A stretch of DNA of 12,913 nt, from NCBI GenBank assembly GCA_900770605.1, contig CAAGKS010000133.1:1-12913 (forward strand), read 5' to 3'. Positions 1 through 5,743 of the stretch are shown piece after piece. A program made the position numbers and the translations under genes. This DNA comes from Clostridia bacterium (GTDB lineage: Bacteria; Bacillota; Clostridia; Oscillospirales; CAG-272). The notes below the pieces were generated by a model that made no database searches, was not told where the DNA came from, and saw only the letters and a list, made by a program, of their open reading frames with translations. The first letter of the stretch is position 1. Every line of letters starts with the position of its first letter.

Positions 1-67
1 GGCTAAGGGCGCTGCCCTTAGAACCTGCAAACTTTTTGGGAAAAAGTTTGATCAAAAACTTTAAAAA
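1..67. repeat. Nested inverted-repeat intergenic element (partial)
   Basis: Two back-to-back hairpins are visible. The first is CTAAGGGC (3-10) against GCCCTTAG (14-21) with a 3-base loop. The second is AAACTTTTT (29-37) against AAAAAGTTT (41-49) with loop GGG, followed by a further A/T inverted repeat (AAGTTTGATCAAAAACTT area, 45-61). This GC stem plus A/T stem layout resembles dispersed intergenic palindromic elements common in clostridial genomes, but that family match is from memory. Only one copy lies in the window and it begins at the window edge, so its true left end is unknown. It may also act as read-through protection beside the radC terminator. Confidence 0.5.
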
Positions 68-102
68 GGTGGAGTACCCGTTTTTAATTCGGTTACTCCA
101 CC
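63..102 (-). terminator. Intrinsic terminator of the radC-like gene
   Basis: A 13-base stem, 68-80 against 90-102, pairs at 12 of 13 positions with a 9-base loop. Read on the minus strand it is followed immediately by five U residues (complement of A63-A67). It starts 12 bases past the stop codon of the minus-strand radC-like gene. Confidence 0.85.
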
Positions 103-114
103 AATTTTGTTATT

Positions 115-774
115 TTATTTTTTGTCCGCAAATCTTACGCACTTGCCGTCAGCGTAAACGTAATGCCCCTCGATAGCGATACCCGCTCTCTCAAAAAGCA
201 CTCCAAGTTTTTGCGCGGTGATCTCGTCCATCTCGGACGCCTTCAAGATTCCGTTCGGGTGGTTGTGAACTATAAGCGCGCTCTTGCAGGAATGCTTGAA
301 CATAGCGGTGAGCGCACGCTTAACGTGAATGACCGCCTCGTCGTATATTCCGTCGCCGATGGGCAGGGCGAACGCGTACTTTTTCTTGGCGTTGAAGCAG
401 ATAGCAAACGCCCGCTCCTCAGCGCAGCCGTAAAATAGAGCGCAGAGATATTTCGTAAGCTCGGCGTGCGAGGTGAGTAGCTTTGCGGTGTCGCAAAGAT
501 CGAAAAGACTTCGCCTTACAGTCTCTCCAACGAGCGTGCATAGCACGGCGGTCTTTGCGCCAACGCCCGATATCTCTGTCAGCGCCTTGCTGTCCGCGGC
601 AAATACCTTTCCCAAGGAGCCGCAGTCATTTATCAGCGAGTGAGCGATCTCATTCGTATTTATTCTTGGCAAGGAATAGTATAAAAGCATTTCAAGGATC
701 TCGTGATCCTCAAGACGAGCGCCGTCCAAAAGCTTTTTCCTCATTCTCGCTCTGTGTCTTTCGTGTTTCATCAT
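115..774 (-). CDS. radC: RadC-like JAB/MPN-domain protein
   Basis: Protein of 219 residues, the usual length for the family. The N-terminal half (about 5-90) has the RadC helical region with a helix-hairpin-helix-like ISGVGAKTA segment at 68-76. The C-terminal half is the JAB/MPN domain with a probable metal-site glutamate at E119/E120 and the ligand motif H170-N-H172-P-N-G with S180 and D183. Most family members have HNHPSG; here the serine is Asn. RadC proteins were once linked to DNA repair, but their molecular function is unsettled. An alternative start is the second ATG (769-771), which sits 5 bases after GGGAAG and has the better SD spacing. The gene is monocistronic, with its own promoter and terminator. 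Confidence 0.9.
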   Translation of the reverse strand: MMKHERHRARMRKKLLDGARLEDHEILEMLLYYSLPRINTNEIAHSLINDCGSLGKVFAADSKALTEISGVGAKTAVLCTLVGETVRRSLFDLCDTAKLLTSHAELTKYLCALFYGCAEERAFAICFNAKKKYAFALPIGDGIYDEAVIHVKRALTAMFKHSCKSALIVHNHPNGILKASEMDEITAQKLGVLFERAGIAIEGHYVYADGKCVRFADKK

Positions 775-804
775 ATCTTCCCGTGTTTTTTAGTGTACGT
801 ATTG

Positions 805-833
805 ATTATATCACAAAAAACTCTTCTTTTCAA
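805..833 (-). promoter_or_regulatory. Sigma-A promoter of the radC-like gene
   Basis: On the minus strand TTGAAA (828-833) is separated by exactly 17 bases from TATAAT (805-810). Predicted transcription start is near 798, leaving a leader of about 24 bases. Confidence 0.8.
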
Positions 834-844
834 TAGCGTAATTA

Positions 845-880
845 AAAAACGAGTGCCGACTCGCATAGCGAGTCGGCACT
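845..880 (-). terminator. Intrinsic terminator of the 29-residue peptide gene
   Basis: A perfect 13-bp stem (852-864 against 868-880) with a 3-base loop is followed on the minus strand by CGTTTTTTAAT. There is no T-run on the plus side, so it works leftward. It lies 23 bases after the stop codon of the small minus-strand ORF and insulates it from the radC promoter. Confidence 0.85.
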
Positions 881-903
881 GTTGGTGGGTTTGGCGTTTA
901 AGA

Positions 904-993
904 TCAGCCGCAGCAGCAGAAAATGAGAATGAGGGCGATGATTATAAGCCAAATGTTGCTGTTGTCAAAAAGATTGCACAAGCAGTTATTCAT
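904..993 (-). CDS. Small Cys-rich single-helix membrane peptide (29 aa)
   Basis: The start codon is ATG at 991-993 and the stop is TGA at 904-906. The peptide opens MNNCLCNLFDNSN, continues with a hydrophobic stretch at about residues 14-25 (IWLIIIALILIF), and ends CCCG, with cysteines at 4, 6, 26, 27 and 28. A strong SD (GAAGGGAGAA, 1001-1010) lies 7-8 bases upstream, and an intrinsic terminator follows, so this is a self-contained gene. The layout suggests a short membrane-inserted or spore/envelope peptide able to bind metal or form disulfides. Similar tiny Cys-tailed peptides occur in Clostridia, but I cannot name a characterised family. No function is claimed. Confidence 0.75.
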   Translation of the reverse strand: MNNCLCNLFDNSNIWLIIIALILIFCCCG

Positions 994-1019
994 ATTAAAG
1001 TTCTCCCTTCAAAGTAGCA

Positions 1020-1049
1020 AGAGCATTGTTGCTCTCTGCTACAATTATA
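1020..1049 (-). promoter_or_regulatory. Candidate promoter and 5' UTR hairpin of the Cys-rich peptide gene
   Basis: On the minus strand a perfect TATAAT (1044-1049) is present, but no good -35 is seen at 16-18 bases. Initiation near 1037 would begin the mRNA just before a perfect 6-bp hairpin, AGAGCA-ACAA-TGCTCT (1020-1035). Such a 5' stem could protect the short mRNA from degradation; that role is inference. Confidence 0.5.
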
Positions 1050-1118
1050 TGAGGTGTGTTGCGGAAGGGTGAGTAATAAAGTTGTGCGACCGCGCTAAAA
1101 CTTTTTTTGCAAAATCTA

Positions 1119-1147
1119 TTGTGTAAATCGCAAAAATATTATATAAT
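1119..1147 (+). promoter_or_regulatory. Sigma-A promoter of lepA
   Basis: TTGTGT (1119-1124), a 17-base spacer, and TATAAT (1142-1147). Predicted start is near 1154, giving a leader of about 53 bases that contains a short GGTCG/CGACC inverted repeat. An A/T-rich stretch precedes the -35. Confidence 0.75.
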
Positions 1148-1206
1148 AATATAGAATATGGTCGATAGTAAGTGAAACGACCTCAAAAACATATACGGAG
1201 AAGTAA

Positions 1207-3027
1207 ATGTCAAATACCGATAAGCAAAAGCTGATAAGGAATTTTTCAATAATAGCTCATATAGATCACGGTAAATCCACGCTGGCGGATAGAATTCTTG
1301 AGGCCACGCAAACTGTTTCGCAGCGCGAGATGGAAAACAGATTGCTTGATAATATGGAGCTTGAAAAGGAAAGAGGAATAACCATCAAGGCAACCGCCGT
1401 AAGACTTAATTACAAGGCGCAGGACGGAGAGGAGTATGAGTTCAACCTCATAGATACTCCAGGACACGTTGACTTTAATTACGAGGTGTCAAGATCGCTC
1501 AACGCCTGTGATGGCGCACTGCTCGTTGTTGATGCAACGCAGGGAATTGAGGCGCAGACGCTTGCAAACGCGTACCTCGCGGTAGATGCAAACCTTGAGA
1601 TAGTTCCCGTTATCAATAAAATAGACCTTCCGAGCGCGGACGTTGAGCGTGTGCGCACAGAGATAGAGGACATCATAGGAATTCCTGCCGAGGAGTGTCC
1701 TGCGGTGTCCGCAAAGACAGGACTTAATATCGAGCAGGTGCTCGAAGCGATAGTCCGCGAAGTCCCCGCTCCGCGCGGAGATATAAACGCTCCTCTCAAG
1801 GCGCTGATATTCGACTCCTATTACGATAGCTATCTTGGCGTAGTCGTAAACGTAAGAGTGTTCGATGGCTCGCTCAGAAGCGGAGATAAGATAAGACTTA
1901 TGAGCAACGGCGCTACCTTTGACGTCGTTGACGTTGGATATATGACACCGTTCGGACTTAAAAAGACGGATAGCATTTCCGCAGGCGACGTTGGATATAT
2001 CACGGCGTCCATCAAGAGCGTCGGAGATACGCAGGTAGGTGACACTATCACGCTTGACGAAACTCCCACGGCAGAGGCGCTCCCGGGCTTTAAGGCGGTT
2101 CAGCCTATGGTGTATGCAGGTATCTATCCTGCGGACGTAGCAAAGTACGGCGACCTTCGCGATGCGCTTGAAAAGCTCCAGCTCAATGACGCGGCGCTCG
2201 TGTTCGAGCCCGAGACCTCCATCGCGCTCGGCTTTGGCTTCCGTTGCGGCTTCCTTGGACTTTTGCATATGGAGATCATCGAGGAGCGACTTGAAAGAGA
2301 GTTCAACCTTGATCTTATAACCACCGCTCCCTCGGTTATTTACGAGGTAAAGCGCAGAGACGGCGAGATCGTCCGCATAGATAACCCCTCAAACTTCCCG
2401 TCGGCAGACGAGATAGACGTGGCGTATGAGCCGATAGTAAAGGCGAATATCATCACTCCCACGGAGTTTGTGGGCGGCCTTATGGATCTTTGTCAGGACA
2501 GACGAGGAAACTTTATCGATATGAAGTATATAGACACCACGCGTGTCGAGCTTCATTACGATCTGCCGCTCAATGAAATAATTTACGACTTCTTTGACGC
2601 GCTCAAGAGCCGCTCGCGCGGATACGCCTCTCTTGACTACGAGCTTGGCGATTACGTTCCGAGTAAGCTCGTAAAGCTCGACTTCCTGCTTAATTCCGAG
2701 CAGGTCGATGCGCTTTCCTTTATAGTTCACGAGGAAAAGGCGTACGGCAGAGCAAGACGTATCGCGGAGAAGCTCAAGGATAATATCCCGCGTCAGCTCT
2801 TTGAAGTGCCGATACAGGCGGCTATCGGTTCTCGCATAATCGCAAGAGAAACGGTCAAGGCAATGCGCAAGGACGTGCTTGCCAAGTGCTACGGCGGTGA
2901 TATCACGAGAAAGAAGAAGTTGCTCGAAAAGCAGAAGGAAGGAAAGAAGAAGATGCGTCAGCTCGGCTCTGTTCAGGTGTCTCCCGAGGCATTCATGGCG
3001 GTTCTCAAGCTTGACGACGATAATTGA
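1207..3027 (+). CDS. lepA: Elongation factor 4 (LepA), ribosome-associated GTPase
   Basis: Protein of 606 residues, full length for LepA/EF4. The GTPase motifs are G1 AHIDHGKST (17-25), switch I GITIK (57-61), G3 DTPGH (83-87), G4 NKID (137-140) and G5 SAK (168-170). The EF-G-like domains follow, and the LepA-specific C-terminal domain ends in a Lys-rich stretch and QLGSVQVSPEAFMAVL. LepA binds ribosomes and affects initiation and elongation under stress. The start is supported by GGAG at 1197-1200, 6 bases upstream. It is the first gene of the plus-strand run; lemA follows after 46 bases. Confidence 0.98.
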   Translation: MSNTDKQKLIRNFSIIAHIDHGKSTLADRILEATQTVSQREMENRLLDNMELEKERGITIKATAVRLNYKAQDGEEYEFNLIDTPGHVDFNYEVSRSLNACDGALLVVDATQGIEAQTLANAYLAVDANLEIVPVINKIDLPSADVERVRTEIEDIIGIPAEECPAVSAKTGLNIEQVLEAIVREVPAPRGDINAPLKALIFDSYYDSYLGVVVNVRVFDGSLRSGDKIRLMSNGATFDVVDVGYMTPFGLKKTDSISAGDVGYITASIKSVGDTQVGDTITLDETPTAEALPGFKAVQPMVYAGIYPADVAKYGDLRDALEKLQLNDAALVFEPETSIALGFGFRCGFLGLLHMEIIEERLEREFNLDLITTAPSVIYEVKRRDGEIVRIDNPSNFPSADEIDVAYEPIVKANIITPTEFVGGLMDLCQDRRGNFIDMKYIDTTRVELHYDLPLNEIIYDFFDALKSRSRGYASLDYELGDYVPSKLVKLDFLLNSEQVDALSFIVHEEKAYGRARRIAEKLKDNIPRQLFEVPIQAAIGSRIIARETVKAMRKDVLAKCYGGDITRKKKLLEKQKEGKKKMRQLGSVQVSPEAFMAVLKLDDDN

Positions 3028-3031
3028 TCGA

Positions 3032-3047
3032 TATTTTTTAAAAAATA
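3032..3047. repeat. 16-bp A/T palindrome between lepA and lemA
   Basis: TATTTTTT against AAAAAATA is a perfect palindrome with no GC pairs. It could be a weak pause or processing site or simply an A/T-rich spacer. It lacks a GC stem, so I do not call it a terminator. Confidence 0.3.
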
Positions 3048-3073
3048 AAAAATATAAAAAAGGAGAAATTATT

Positions 3074-3628
3074 ATGGCATTTTTTCTTATTGTGTTCCCC
3101 ATACTTTTGATCGTACTTTTTATCGCATTGGTCGCAGTTATCTGGGCGGTATCGACCGTTAACAGCTTCAAGCGCAAGGAGATCAAGATAGACGAATGCC
3201 TTTCAGGCATCGAGGTCGCTCTCACTAAGAGATACGATCTGCTCACAAAGCTGCTTGACACCGCAAAGGGATATATGTCTCACGAGGAGCAGCTCTTTAC
3301 CAAGGTCATCGCTCTCCGCCGTGGAATGAGCGCAGAGGAGCTCCAGGACGCTGATAAGCAGATCGGCGAGATGTCCGCAAAGTTTTTTGCGGTTGCAGAG
3401 GGCTATCCCGAGCTCAAGAGCGCGCAGATCTTCTCCGATCTTCAGGCAGGCATTCGTGACGCTGAGGAACATTTGCAGGCAGCGCGCCGTCTTTACAACG
3501 CGTCTGTAACCTCTTACAACACCGCTATTGCAATGTTCCCCGCAAGCCTTCTCGCAGGCGGCAGACAGGCAAAAACCTTCTTCGCGGCAGAGGAGCAAAA
3601 GCGCGAGGACGTAAAGATCTCCTTCTGA
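3074..3628 (+). CDS. LemA family membrane protein
   Basis: Protein of 184 residues, typical of the LemA family. One N-terminal membrane segment (about 3-26) is followed by the long helical LemA domain: a KRYDLLTKLLDTAKGY segment near 52-67, then FFAVAEGYPELKS, YNASVTSYNTAIAMFP, and the C-terminal FFAAEEQKREDVKISF. The start is set by AAGGAG (3060-3065), 8 bases upstream of ATG, and by the membrane segment; a longer in-frame opening from 2879 would overlap lepA and lacks LemA similarity. The role of LemA proteins is not well defined; they are single-pass proteins with a helical bundle. Pairing with a DUF3137 protein is a recurring context. Confidence 0.93.
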   Translation: MAFFLIVFPILLIVLFIALVAVIWAVSTVNSFKRKEIKIDECLSGIEVALTKRYDLLTKLLDTAKGYMSHEEQLFTKVIALRRGMSAEELQDADKQIGEMSAKFFAVAEGYPELKSAQIFSDLQAGIRDAEEHLQAARRLYNASVTSYNTAIAMFPASLLAGGRQAKTFFAAEEQKREDVKISF

Positions 3629-3644
3629 GCAGACGACGGATATT

Positions 3645-4544
3645 ATGAGCAAGGAAAAGATAAATTTGAAGATGAGCGATGCCGAGCTTCAGGCGTTCCT
3701 CAATAAAAAGAACGGCTCAAAGCGCCTGTGCATCGTACTTATCGTAATATTCGCGCTTGCCACGCTCCTTGGCTTTATGTCAGCCGTATTCCCGCTTGCT
3801 ATTGCAGGTGTCGCATCGTTATTGGTAACTATCGTCATTCTCTCAAGGATCACAAAGCAGATGAAGCACAGTGTTTCCGAGAACGTAGTCCGCTCGGTTA
3901 TCGAATCGGTCTTTGACGAGGTGTATTACGATCCCTTTGGCAGACTTGCCGATGGAATTATCGAGAATATCGATCTTGGGCTTCCGAACTTTGATGAGAT
4001 ATCGGGAAGCGACTATATATCGGGCACTTATAACGGCCTTCAGGTCGAGATGAGTGACGTAAAGCTCGTTGAGGTAACGTACGTTCACACCAAGAACGGC
4101 ACTCGGGAGACAAGGACCACCGTATTCGAGGGCACTTGGATGATCTGCGATTTTGGCAAGGAGCTTTCAGCAGACCTTTTGCTCGTTGAGCGCGCCGGCT
4201 TGGGCAAGAAGTTTGCAAAGGGCGGTATCAAGACCGAGAGCGAGGAGTTCAATAAGAACTTCCGTATCGAGTCCGATAGCGAGCACGACGCGTTCTATAT
4301 ACTCACTCCTCATATGATGGAGTACATTCTTGAAATGGACCGCAAGGGACAGGGAAGAACGCATATGAGATTTATGCGCGGCGGTAAGGTACATATCGCT
4401 ATAAACTCCGGCAAGAATTCCTTTGAGCTCAGCGGCTCGAACGTGGATATCGCATTCCTCAAATCCAAATTTGAAGCCGAGCTTCGTTATATCACCGATA
4501 TAATCGACGAGCTCAGACTTCAGGACACTATCTACAAGAAATAA
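3645..4544 (+). CDS. DUF3137 domain-containing membrane protein
   Basis: Protein of 299 residues. Two membrane segments (about 28-45 and 48-67) sit near the N terminus, followed by a soluble domain with TVFEGTWMICDF (about 159-170), which resembles DUF3137, the usual LemA neighbour. The soluble domain probably faces the cytoplasm. It starts 16 bases after the lemA stop with only a weak SD (GACGGA), which suggests translational coupling to lemA. The adjacency supports a shared membrane function for the two proteins, but the biochemical role is unknown. Confidence 0.8.
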   Translation: MSKEKINLKMSDAELQAFLNKKNGSKRLCIVLIVIFALATLLGFMSAVFPLAIAGVASLLVTIVILSRITKQMKHSVSENVVRSVIESVFDEVYYDPFGRLADGIIENIDLGLPNFDEISGSDYISGTYNGLQVEMSDVKLVEVTYVHTKNGTRETRTTVFEGTWMICDFGKELSADLLLVERAGLGKKFAKGGIKTESEEFNKNFRIESDSEHDAFYILTPHMMEYILEMDRKGQGRTHMRFMRGGKVHIAINSGKNSFELSGSNVDIAFLKSKFEAELRYITDIIDELRLQDTIYKK

Positions 4545-4591
4545 AAAAGGATAACGGCGCTCCGATACGGAGCGCCGTATAGTATCAGCTT
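4541..4591 (+). promoter_or_regulatory. Unusual luxS translation-initiation region with hairpin
   Basis: No SD lies within 15 bases of the luxS ATG. AAAAAAGGA (4543-4550) is about 41 bases upstream, and between them is a perfect 11-bp hairpin (4554-4564 against 4568-4578, loop ATA). If it folds, the SD-like sequence is brought to an effective distance of about 16 unpaired bases from the ATG. The stem also buries a GGAG (4569-4572). Read on the minus strand, the same stem is followed by TATCCTTTTTT, so it could terminate antisense transcripts. Confidence 0.55.
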
Positions 4592-5050
4592 ATGAAAAAG
4601 ATAACCAGCTTTACAGTTGACCACGATCTTATAACCGAGGGCATATATATATCGCGTATAGACGGCGACGTTACTACGTACGATCTTCGCACCCGTATAC
4701 CCAACGCGGGCGACTATATGGATAACCTCACGATGCACTCACTCGAGCATATGTTCGCCACCTACGTAAGAAACTCCGAGATCGCGGAGCAGGTGATATA
4801 CTTTGGCCCTATGGGTTGCCGCACGGGATTTTATCTTCTTGTGCGCGACGTGGCGGGCAAGGACGTGGTGCGCATCGTAAAGGAAACGCTGCACGCTATT
4901 TGCGCTCACACAGGTGAGATGTTCGGCGCGAGCCGCAAGGAGTGCGGCAACTATCGCGAGCTCTCTCTCCACGCCGCAAAGACCGAGGCGGCGAGATATC
5001 TCTGTGCGCTCAACAAGCGCGAGCAGACTCTGGAATACCCTCAGGCTTGA
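4592..5050 (+). CDS. luxS: S-ribosylhomocysteine lyase (AI-2 synthase) LuxS
   Basis: Protein of 152 residues, normal LuxS length. It cleaves S-ribosylhomocysteine to homocysteine and DPD, the precursor of autoinducer-2. The metal-site motif HSLEH gives H49, E52 and H53; C118 is the third metal ligand in ECGNYRELSL, and C76 in MGCRTGFYL is the catalytic cysteine. The N terminus MKKITSFTVDH matches the family, so the start is right although no normal SD precedes it. It follows DUF3137 by 47 bases and is probably co-transcribed with it. Its last 41 bases overlap the convergent HTH gene. Confidence 0.97.
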   Translation: MKKITSFTVDHDLITEGIYISRIDGDVTTYDLRTRIPNAGDYMDNLTMHSLEHMFATYVRNSEIAEQVIYFGPMGCRTGFYLLVRDVAGKDVVRIVKETLHAICAHTGEMFGASRKECGNYRELSLHAAKTEAARYLCALNKREQTLEYPQA

Positions 5051-5429
5051 TAAAACGGCGTCTTACCAGCTCGTCGTAAGCGAGGCGCATAGCCTTGTGC
5101 TTGAGGCGAAACGCGCTTCGCCGCGATACGCCTATAAGCTCTGAGCAGCGCTCCACGGACTCTCCCTTGACGTAATGAAAGTAGAGCAGGAGCTTTTCCT
5201 CGCCGTTTGGCAGATCCATAATAAAATGGCGCACCTTGTACATTTCCATACGCGCGCCGATGAGCTCGTTTGTCACGTCGGGATTTTCCTCGTATTTGTC
5301 TATCTCAAATTCGTCGTAATTATCCTGTTCGTATTTTTCTATTTGCAGCATGAGCTTGTTTTGCTTATAACCGAGAAGAAAATTCTCGGTTTTTTTCTTT
5401 TGCACTTCCGTCAGCAATTTGTCTGTCAT
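5010..5429 (-). CDS. Sigma-70 region-4-like helix-turn-helix protein
   Basis: Protein of 139 residues. The N-terminal half (about 5-65) is charged and probably helical or coiled-coil. The C-terminal half has a sigma-region-4-like HTH at about 89-122, with pattern GESVERCSELIGVSRRSAF followed by a basic helix. It lacks region 2, so it is more likely a phage- or mobile-type small regulator or an accessory sigma-like factor than a full sigma. A purine-rich SD (AAAGGGGGAAT) sits directly upstream of ATG. The consensus promoter at 5497-5525 drives it. Its 3' end lies inside luxS, with 41 bases of coding overlap. Function beyond DNA binding is not assigned. Confidence 0.75.
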   Translation of the reverse strand: MTDKLLTEVQKKKTENFLLGYKQNKLMLQIEKYEQDNYDEFEIDKYEENPDVTNELIGARMEMYKVRHFIMDLPNGEEKLLLYFHYVKGESVERCSELIGVSRRSAFRLKHKAMRLAYDELVRRRFIKPEGIPESARAC

Positions 5430-5496
5430 ATTCCCCCTTTCTTTTTTTGCGCCCTACGTTGCATGCGCTCTCGCGTGTGATGTAACTGACATCTAT

Positions 5497-5525
5497 ATTA
5501 TATCGGAAATCCGAATTATTGTCAA
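5497..5525 (-). promoter_or_regulatory. Perfect consensus promoter with spacer inverted repeat
   Basis: On the minus strand TTGACA (5520-5525), a 17-base spacer and TATAAT (5497-5502) match consensus exactly. The spacer contains TCGGA-AA-TCCGA (5503-5514), an inverted repeat placed where a repressor could block polymerase. The leader from about 5490 to the ATG at 5429 is roughly 60 bases. Confidence 0.85.
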
Positions 5526-5743
5526 TATATATTTACGGATTTTCGAAACTTTGTGCAAACGCCCAAAACGCCGCCTGCTTTCATACGGCTCAAAAGCGTG
5601 ATACAACAAAAACGCGGGGCAAAGCGCCGTTTTTGGTACAGTGTTGGCGCGGTGGCGGATAAAAACTTCAAAATGCCGAGGTAATTCTTGGCCGCAGGAG
5701 CTCATATATTTTATAAGAAAAAGAATTTTGAAGGGAGATCAAA
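5526..5743 (+). promoter_or_regulatory. Structured upstream region of the Ca2+ ATPase
   Basis: There is no gene in this stretch. Two possible hairpins are seen. One has an outer ACGC/GCGT (5559-5562 with 5596-5599) and inner GCCG/CGGC (5570-5573 with 5586-5589) separated by A-rich internal loops. The other is CAAAAACG/CGTTTTTG (5607-5614 with 5628-5635). A weak promoter may lie at TTGGCC (5688-5693), 17 bases from TTATAA (5711-5716). The SD AAGGGAG (5731-5737) is clear. No known riboswitch class was recognised. Confidence 0.35.

Noticed and set aside
1489..2268. Minus-strand open frame of 259 codons inside lepA
   Set aside because: Entirely antisense to a highly conserved gene; the composition is that of a shadow frame and it lacks an SD.
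2879..3073. N-terminal extension of the LemA protein into lepA
   Set aside because: The added 65 residues are Arg/Ser-rich shadow sequence, and the ATG at 3074 has an ideal SD and begins the membrane segment.
4555..4592. Leaderless luxS promoter using TATAGT (4578-4583)
   Set aside because: No acceptable -35 at 16-18 bases; the candidate position holds a GC-rich stem arm.
5540..5740. yybP-ykoY (Mn2+) riboswitch ahead of the Ca2+ ATPase
   Set aside because: The context is suggestive, but the paired conserved loops of that class are not visible to me.
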